DNA of 10,510 nucleotides from Chitinophagaceae bacterium (lineage in GTDB: Bacteria > Bacteroidota > Bacteroidia > Chitinophagales > Chitinophagaceae), in contig JAEUVI010000371.1 in NCBI GenBank assembly GCA_016787105.1, forward strand, positions 1 to 10,510, in the 5' to 3' direction. Of the stretch, positions 6,508 through 10,510 are shown piece after piece. Numbering within the stretch: the stretch's first letter is position 1; each line of letters starts with the position of its first letter. The notes beneath the pieces were generated by a model. The model had not been told where the DNA came from, searched no databases, and saw nothing but the letters and a program-made list of their open reading frames with translations. The translations under genes were made by a program, and so were the position numbers.

Positions 6508-7509
6508 ATGGAGAATAAAGGGGAGATAATTATTTACAAGACGGAGGATGGAAAAAGCCAGCTGGATGTGCGATTGGAAAATGAGACTATTTGGTTAACT
6601 CAAAAGCAAATAGCGGTTTTGTTTGGCACCCAAAGGCCTGCAATTACAAAACATCTTTCTAATATATTCAAAGCTAAAGAGTTAAATGAGAAATCAGTAT
6701 GTTCCATTTTGGAACATACTGCCTATGATAATAAAACTTATAAGACAAAATTTTATAATCTTGATGTTGTAATATCAATTGGATATAGAGTAAATTCAAA
6801 AAGGGCAACGCAGTTTCGCGTTTGGTCAACTCAAACCTTAAAGGACCATTTGGTAAAAGGCTATACACTCAATGAAAAACGACTCAAAGAACAACAATAT
6901 AAATTTAAGGAACTGCAGCAAACAGTTGAATTCTTAAAAAATACTGTTGGTCAAAAAGAGCTATCAGGCAAGGAGACACAAGGCCTCCTCGAAATCATAT
7001 CTCAGTATACCCGATCATTTATTTTACTAAACAAATTTGATTCTGAAAATCTTGAATCAATATCTTCTGATAAAAAGCTAACACATGAGCTGAAGTACAA
7101 GGAAGCTGCTTCTGCTATAGAAGAGTTAAAGAAGAAATTAATTGAAAAACAAGAGGCATCTGATTTATTTGGCAAACAACGGGACGATGGGTTTAAAAGT
7201 TTATTAAAAAGTGTCGTACAAACTTTTGGAGGCGAATACCTGTATCCCACAATCGAAGAACAGGCTGCTCATCTCCTTTATTTTGTTATCAAAAATCATC
7301 CTTTTGCAGATGGTAATAAGCGGATTGGAGCATTTTTGTTTGTATGGTTCCTTCAACTCAACAAACATTTACTGCGTAAGAATAATGAAGCAAAGATTAA
7401 TGACAATGCACTTGTTGCTTTGGCTTTGCTTCTTGCACAAAGTGATCCTGCTCATAAGGAAATGTTTATTAAGCTGTTAATTAACCTGGTTAATGGAGGA
7501 TCAAATTAA
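6508..7509 (+). CDS. RhuM-Fic/Doc fusion protein
   Basis: A 333-residue two-domain protein. Residues about 6-125 form a RhuM domain (RhuM is a Salmonella pathogenicity-island protein of unclear function): IWLTQKQIAVLFGTQRPAIT at 28-47 looks like a DNA-binding helix-turn-helix, followed by SILEHTAYDNKTYKTKFYNL and IGYRVNSKRATQFRVW. A helical, partly coiled-coil linker covers about 120-215. The C-terminal Fic/Doc domain carries HPFADGNKRIG at 264-274. The catalytic His264, Asp268, Asn270 and Arg272 are intact. The motif reads GNK as in Doc toxins (which phosphorylate EF-Tu) rather than GNG as in most AMP-transferring Fic enzymes. It is therefore a potentially toxic nucleotidyl- or phosphotransferase joined to a likely DNA-binding module. 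No separate antitoxin gene is visible beside it. The RhuM part may supply autoregulation or inhibition, which is inference. It lies 20 bases after umuC. Confidence 0.92.
   Translation: MENKGEIIIYKTEDGKSQLDVRLENETIWLTQKQIAVLFGTQRPAITKHLSNIFKAKELNEKSVCSILEHTAYDNKTYKTKFYNLDVVISIGYRVNSKRATQFRVWSTQTLKDHLVKGYTLNEKRLKEQQYKFKELQQTVEFLKNTVGQKELSGKETQGLLEIISQYTRSFILLNKFDSENLESISSDKKLTHELKYKEAASAIEELKKKLIEKQEASDLFGKQRDDGFKSLLKSVVQTFGGEYLYPTIEEQAAHLLYFVIKNHPFADGNKRIGAFLFVWFLQLNKHLLRKNNEAKINDNALVALALLLAQSDPAHKEMFIKLLINLVNGGSN
6695..6721. repeat. Perfect 12-base inverted repeat inside the RhuM coding region
   Basis: CAGTATGTTCCA at 6695-6706 and TGGAACATACTG at 6710-6721 are exact reverse complements separated by TTT. 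The transcript could form a 12-base-pair hairpin with a three-base loop about 190 bases into the gene, within codons for Ser-Val-Cys-Ser-Ile-Leu-Glu-His-Thr. The coding frame reads straight through. The residues around it fit the RhuM family, so part of the symmetry may be chance under protein constraint. Confidence 0.7.
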
Positions 7510-7534
7510 TTATTGTCTTTCCTGGCCTTCTTCC

Positions 7535-8704
7535 CTACACCTTCACATAAATCTTTCTTTTATCCATCCACCAGCAGATAAACCACATAAATGCAATTAC
7601 ACACAAAGCATATAATAAAGATCCCAATCGCGGATCTCCGGGGATATTGATAAATACTTTTTGATAAAGCCATGTCCAGGGAGTATAATAAGTCATTTCT
7701 CCTTTTTCATTTAGCCCGTTTTCAAACCTGATTAATGCAAGCCCTTTTGGTAAAAAAGCACTTAATGCAAAAACGAACAATGCATTTTTACCAAACACGT
7801 CAAAAAACCGTGTAGCAAACCCTTTCACATTTTTAAATTCGATAAGATAAATCATTGTAGCGATGGTAATAGTTGCAAGACCTGAAGTATATATTGTGTA
7901 CTAGCTGGTCCATATTTTTTTATTAATTGGGAAGCTCATATTCCATATCATACCTGTAAGCAACATGACAACTCCTGCCACGAATAATCCTGCCACCATT
8001 TCAAAATTCTTTCCTTTCTGCTGAATATAATTGCCTACCATAAAGCCGAATATTACTTCAACAATAGCGGGTAATGTACTCATCAATCCTTCCGGATCGA
8101 AAGGAATACCTTCACCTTTGTACATATGGGCAATACCCAATATTTTCTTATCGATGTTGGTGCCAAACCAACCCTGCAGACCATATGGGTCAGTGGGATT
8201 GCCGAGATAACAAAGCACCCAATAAAACAGCAAGATGATAAGCCCGACAAAGAAGGCTCTTGCAGGCTTCAGGTAATAAATAATAACTGAGGCAAAAAAA
8301 TAGCAAATGGCAATCCGTTGTAACACTCCCAATATCCGCACGCCTTTACTACTATCAGTTATGTTTACCCAACTTATGAAATTAAGGCCTTCATCCGTCC
8401 ACCTGAAAAAAGGCCACCAGTTCAGAAAAAGACCAATCAGGAATATCAATACCGTACGCTTCGCAATTTTTTTCCAGAAAATTACATTCCCGGCAACTTC
8501 GAGACGTGGTAATACAAAGGACATTGCATTGCCAACTGCAAACAAGAAAAAAGGAAAGACCAAATCCGTTGGTGTGAGGCCGTGCCAGGGCGCATGTTCA
8601 AGCGGTGAATAAATATGTGACCAGGAGCCAGGATTGTTTACCAATATCATGAGGCAAACAGTGGCACCGCGGAAAACGTCGAGGGAGTAGAAACGCTGGC
8701 TCAG
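7535..8704 (-). pseudogene. DUF5009/HGSNAT-like membrane acyltransferase, broken by an in-frame amber codon
   Basis: Two open stretches in the same frame, 7904-8704 and 7535-7900, together make one about 388-residue protein of the bacterial heparan-alpha-glucosaminide N-acetyltransferase-like family. They are separated only by TAG at 7901-7903. The family sequence continues across it: ...KKIWTS-stop-YTIYTSGLAT. The N-terminus has SLDVFRGATVCLMILVNNPG and then LEHAPWHGLTPTDLVFPFF, with a His corresponding to the likely catalytic His of human HGSNAT. About ten hydrophobic segments follow, so it is an inner-membrane protein that would acetylate a sugar. A second lesion concerns the start. No ATG lies between the upstream in-frame TAA (8720-8722) and the conserved N-terminus, and the best start is CTG at 8704, where relatives typically have Met-Ser-Gln-Arg. 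A weaker alternative is an internal ATG at 8650, which would cut into the conserved region. Decay is likely; a sequencing error could explain only one of the lesions. Confidence 0.82.
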
Positions 8705-8792
8705 GTTCTTCAGTTTAAGTTAAGGTAATAAATAAGTTGAGTAATCGGTATGTAAGTACTGATATGCGGAAAGAAAATTTCATTTTTGTAGA

Positions 8793-9371
8793 ATGACAGG
8801 TAAAAGCTTTTTTATTCATTCCAGTGCCTTTATCGATGAAGGAGTTGAAATAGGCAATGGCACCAGAATCTGGCATTTTTGCCATCTGATGCCCGGCTGC
8901 AAAATTGGCGAAGATTGTAATATCGGGCAGAATGTTTACGTTGATAGAGGTGTAATTATAGGGAACAGGGTGAAAATTCAGAACAACGTATCAGTTTATA
9001 AGGGCGTAACTATTGAGGACGATGTATTTCTAGGGCCATCCATGGTCTTTACAAATGTTATAAACCCCAGGAGTTTTATTGAACGAAAGGATGAAATGAA
9101 ACCTACAAGAGTTGGTAAAGGTGCTACTATTGGCGCTAATGCTACTATTCTATGTGGCACAGAAATAGGCAGTTATGCACTTATTGGTGCTGGCGCAGTT
9201 GTTACTAAAAATGTTGCTTCTTATGCGCTGCTTATCGGCAACCCGGCGAAGCAAATAGGGTGGGTAAGCAAAGCCGGTCATCGGTTAAAATTTGACGAGA
9301 GCAACTATGCAGCTTGTAAGGAAACAGGAGAGCGCTATAAGCTGTTGAATGAGAGCGTAGAGCTGCTTTAA
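8793..9371 (+). CDS. WlbB/WbpD-like sugar N-acetyltransferase (left-handed beta-helix)
   Basis: A 192-residue protein made largely of hexapeptide repeats (IGEDCN, IGQNVY, IGNRVK, IEDDVF, IGANAT, IGSYAL, IGAGAV) that fold into a left-handed beta-helix, probably a trimer. Segments IWHFCHLMPGCKIGE at 26-40, NRVKIQNNVSVYKGVTIEDD at 58-77 and GPSMVFTNVINPR at 81-93 are characteristic of WlbB/WbpD enzymes. These acetylate the 3-amino group of UDP-2-acetamido-3-amino-2,3-dideoxy-glucuronate from acetyl-CoA in surface-polysaccharide synthesis. The C-terminal IGNPAKQIGWVSKAGHRL is also typical. The enzyme is cytosolic. It stands ahead of an antiterminator and an export lipoprotein on the same strand, agreeing with a role in a capsule or exopolysaccharide locus, but a separate promoter follows it. 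The exact sugar substrate (another UDP-amino sugar) is less certain than the fold and class. Confidence 0.9.
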   Translation: MTGKSFFIHSSAFIDEGVEIGNGTRIWHFCHLMPGCKIGEDCNIGQNVYVDRGVIIGNRVKIQNNVSVYKGVTIEDDVFLGPSMVFTNVINPRSFIERKDEMKPTRVGKGATIGANATILCGTEIGSYALIGAGAVVTKNVASYALLIGNPAKQIGWVSKAGHRLKFDESNYAACKETGERYKLLNESVELL

Positions 9372-9422
9372 ACTTATCAACCTCTGGGGATAAATGCCTC
9401 ACAATCTGCAAATTTTATTCTG

Positions 9423-9452
9423 TTGCCACTCCCATTGTTCCCCCTATATTTG
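9423..9452 (+). promoter_or_regulatory. Bacteroidota-type promoter ahead of the UpxY-like gene
   Basis: TTG at 9423-9425, 19 bases, then TATATTTG at 9445-9452. The second element is an exact match to the Bacteroidota sigma-A -7 consensus TAnnTTTG, and the -33 spacing is right. Transcription would start near 9458-9460, leaving a leader of roughly 95 bases before the antiterminator gene. Confidence 0.65.
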
Positions 9453-9453
9453 C

Positions 9454-9480
9454 AAATTATGGGATTTTCCCATATAATTT
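9454..9480 (+). promoter_or_regulatory. Inverted repeat at the predicted transcription start
   Basis: ATGGGA (9459-9464) and TCCCAT (9468-9473) pair across TTT. AAATT (9454-9458) and AATTT (9476-9480) extend the stem with a two-base bulge. Because it overlaps the expected transcription start, it could be an operator or a 5'-end hairpin. It is not followed by a clean U-run, so I do not call it a terminator. Confidence 0.4.
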
Positions 9481-9494
9481 AGTACCATGATAAC

Positions 9495-9539
9495 CAGTCA
9501 TATGTGATTTTTTTGTGTGACTGAGATGGCGAAGCCGTC
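9495..9539 (+). promoter_or_regulatory. Two leader hairpins before the antiterminator gene
   Basis: CAGTCA (9495-9500) pairs with TGACTG (9518-9523) around a T-rich loop. GATGGC (9525-9530) pairs with GCCGTC (9534-9539) around GAA, with one T-G wobble. The second hairpin ends 15 bases before the TTG start of the UpxY-like gene. A structured leader is expected for this regulator class, but pairing was judged by eye only. Confidence 0.35.
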
Positions 9540-9544
9540 AAAAA

Positions 9545-9565
9545 ATGTTTTCGATTGAACAGTAA
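9545..9565 (+). CDS. Possible six-codon leader ORF overlapping the TTG start of the UpxY-like gene
   Basis: ATG TTT TCG ATT GAA CAG TAA encodes MFSIEQ and ends inside codons 3-4 of the downstream gene, in another frame. It supplies the only ATG near that gene, which otherwise begins with TTG at 9555. It might couple translation of the regulator to ribosomes arriving on the leader, or it may be chance. Losing one T from the T-run at 9548-9551 would join its ATG to the regulator frame. Evidence is weak. Confidence 0.25.
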   Translation: MFSIEQ

Positions 9566-10055
9566 GTGGTTAGCAATATATACCCGCCCCAGATGGGAAA
9601 AAAAAGTCGATGCTCTTTTGAAGGAAAAAGGTATAGAGAGTTATTGTCCTTTAAATAAGGTAAAAAGAAAATGGAGCGACCGGATAAAAACAATAGAAGA
9701 GCCACTATTTAAATCATATGTTTTTGTAAAAGTTGACGAACCGTCACGGACTACTGTGCGTATGACGAATGGTGTTATCAACTTTGTATATTGGAATGGA
9801 AAGCCTGCCGTAATAAAAGAAAGAGAAATAAGTATTATAAAACGTTTCCTCGATGAGCATGAAAATGTAGAAGTGCAGTCTATGGACGTATCATTAAACC
9901 AGCGTGTAAAGATAACCGGTGGTCCATTGATGGACCAGGAAGGCAGTGTGATAGATATCAAGCGTAAAATGGTAAAGGTGGCAATAGACAGTATCGGTTA
10001 TGTTTTAGTAGCCTATATTGACAGAACTAAATTAACTTCGGCACAGCCGAAATAA
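9555..10055 (+). CDS. UpxY/RfaH-like NusG-family transcription antiterminator
   Basis: A 166-residue NusG paralogue. The NGN domain covers about 4-105: WLAIYTRPRWEKKVDALLKE at 5-24, ESYCPLNKVKRKWSDR at 28-43, EPLFKSYVFV at 49-58 and NGVINFVYWNGKPAVI at 72-87. A KOW domain covers about 116-155 (RVKITGGPLMDQEGSV). This is the Bacteroidota UpxY type, which binds RNA polymerase at the start of a capsule or exopolysaccharide operon and lets it read through the long transcript. Context agrees: a promoter and hairpin leader lie upstream, and a Wza-like lipoprotein gene begins 39 bases downstream. The start is TTG at 9555. The frame is closed by TGA at 9522-9524 and contains no ATG between them, so either TTG is used or a base is missing in the sequence. 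Family call is firm; the start is uncertain. Confidence 0.93.
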   Translation: MNSKWLAIYTRPRWEKKVDALLKEKGIESYCPLNKVKRKWSDRIKTIEEPLFKSYVFVKVDEPSRTTVRMTNGVINFVYWNGKPAVIKEREISIIKRFLDEHENVEVQSMDVSLNQRVKITGGPLMDQEGSVIDIKRKMVKVAIDSIGYVLVAYIDRTKLTSAQPK

Positions 10056-10094
10056 TACATTTAACAGTTTCCTTTTCATAATAAAGACAACTAA

Positions 10095-10510
10095 ATGAGA
10101 TTATTCAGAATACCGCTGCTTGTATTGCTTGTTGTTTACCTGGCTTCCTGCGGCACTTCCAAAAAAATTCCGATTAATTATATACAGGACAGCGCAGCGA
10201 TCAGTGTGAATGTAGTTGTTCCGGAAATTAAAATTCAGAAAAACGATTTATTATCTATACAGGTATATAGTAGCAGTCTTGATCCTAATGCAGATGCACC
10301 TTATAACCTGCCTGGTGGAACTAACAGTATTACGACTTCGGGATCAGCTTCCGGAACAGCTAATCCGTCTACAGCAGGTTATCTTGTTGACGAAAACGGA
10401 ACAATTGAGTTTCCGCGTTTTGGCACTATTCACGTAGAAGGCTTAACAAAGGCACAGTTATCGGATACTATTAAGAAATTGCTTACGGAGCCAGTAAGGT
10501 TACTTGAAAA
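10095..10510 (+). CDS. Wza-like polysaccharide export outer-membrane lipoprotein, partial at the right edge
   Basis: The frame is open from ATG at 10095 to the window end (138 complete codons). Residues 1-18 form a lipoprotein signal peptide ending in the lipobox LASC with Cys19, so the mature protein is lipidated and probably anchored in the outer membrane. From about residue 43 the sequence fits the polysaccharide export (Poly_export) domain: IKIQKNDLLSIQVYSSSLDP, then GYLVDENGTIEFPRFGTIHV and GLTKAQLSDTIKKLL. The domain is split by a Gly/Ser/Thr-rich loop at about 73-92, as in Bacteroidota homologues. The SLBB repeats expected next are outside the window. Wza-type proteins form the outer-membrane channel for capsule or exopolysaccharide. 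The gene follows the antiterminator by 39 bases and should be in the same operon, with a Wzc-type kinase expected next. Confidence 0.9.
   Translation, partial: MRLFRIPLLVLLVVYLASCGTSKKIPINYIQDSAAISVNVVVPEIKIQKNDLLSIQVYSSSLDPNADAPYNLPGGTNSITTSGSASGTANPSTAGYLVDENGTIEFPRFGTIHVEGLTKAQLSDTIKKLLTEPVRLLE

Noticed and set aside
6695..6721. GTTCC-N5-GGAAC palindrome considered as a LexA operator
   Set aside because: It lies well inside a coding sequence, and its half-site order is reversed from the GAAC-N4-GTTC type box.
7510..7534. Terminator between the convergent RhuM-Fic and acyltransferase genes
   Set aside because: The 25 bases contain no stem followed by a T-run on either strand.
8781..8788. 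CATTTTTG as a -7 element for the WlbB-like gene
   Set aside because: It has one mismatch to TAnnTTTG, no well-placed -33 element, and sits only four bases before the ATG.
9641..9961. 106-codon minus-strand ORF
   Set aside because: It is a shadow of the well-supported NusG-like gene.
10216..10437. 73-codon plus-strand ORF
   Set aside because: It is out of frame with the lipoprotein gene starting at 10095, which has a lipobox and a Poly_export domain.

Overview
The window looks like chromosome of a member of the Bacteroidota, probably near the Chitinophagaceae. This is inferred from protein style and context, not from a marker gene. The supporting signs are the moderately low GC, almost no Shine-Dalgarno sequences, a good Bacteroidota-type promoter (TTG-N19-TATATTTG) at 9423-9452, an UpxY-type NusG paralogue in front of a polysaccharide-export lipoprotein, a DUF5009/HGSNAT-like acyltransferase and a GxxExxY gene set in CACAGAG-type repeats. 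I saw no rRNA, tRNA, CRISPR array or transposase.

Left part (1-4418), all on the minus strand. From upstream to downstream it holds two tandem 2H-phosphoesterase paralogues (3837-4418 and 3208-3825), a GxxExxY protein (2776-3189) whose start codon lies inside a genome-repeat motif, a PA0069-type radical SAM protein (1437-2579), and a secreted VIT/von Willebrand A protein (1-1313) that runs off the left edge.

Middle part (4419-7509), plus strand. It begins with an AT-rich divergent control region carrying two overlapping inverted repeats. A umuD homologue follows (4508-4996), then a palindromic repeat-like spacer, an apparently intact umuC (5207-6487) and a RhuM-Fic/Doc fusion (6508-7509). 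The UmuD homologue has lost both catalytic residues, with Ser replaced by Ala and Lys by Arg at the exactly conserved spacing, and its cleavage site reads Thr-Gly. It should be unable to cut itself, yet it keeps its place with a complete polymerase V catalytic subunit. Together with the radical SAM protein (related to spore photoproduct lyase) and the two 2H phosphoesterases transcribed the other way, this could be a small DNA-damage-response island. That reading is inference.

Right part (7510-10510). A minus-strand membrane acyltransferase (7535-8704) is broken by one in-frame amber codon and also lacks an ATG at its expected start. After it begins a surface-polysaccharide locus on the plus strand: a WlbB/WbpD-like sugar N-acetyltransferase, a promoter and a hairpin-rich leader, an UpxY/RfaH-like antiterminator that can only start at TTG and overlaps a six-codon upstream ORF, and the N-terminal part of a Wza-like export lipoprotein cut by the right edge.
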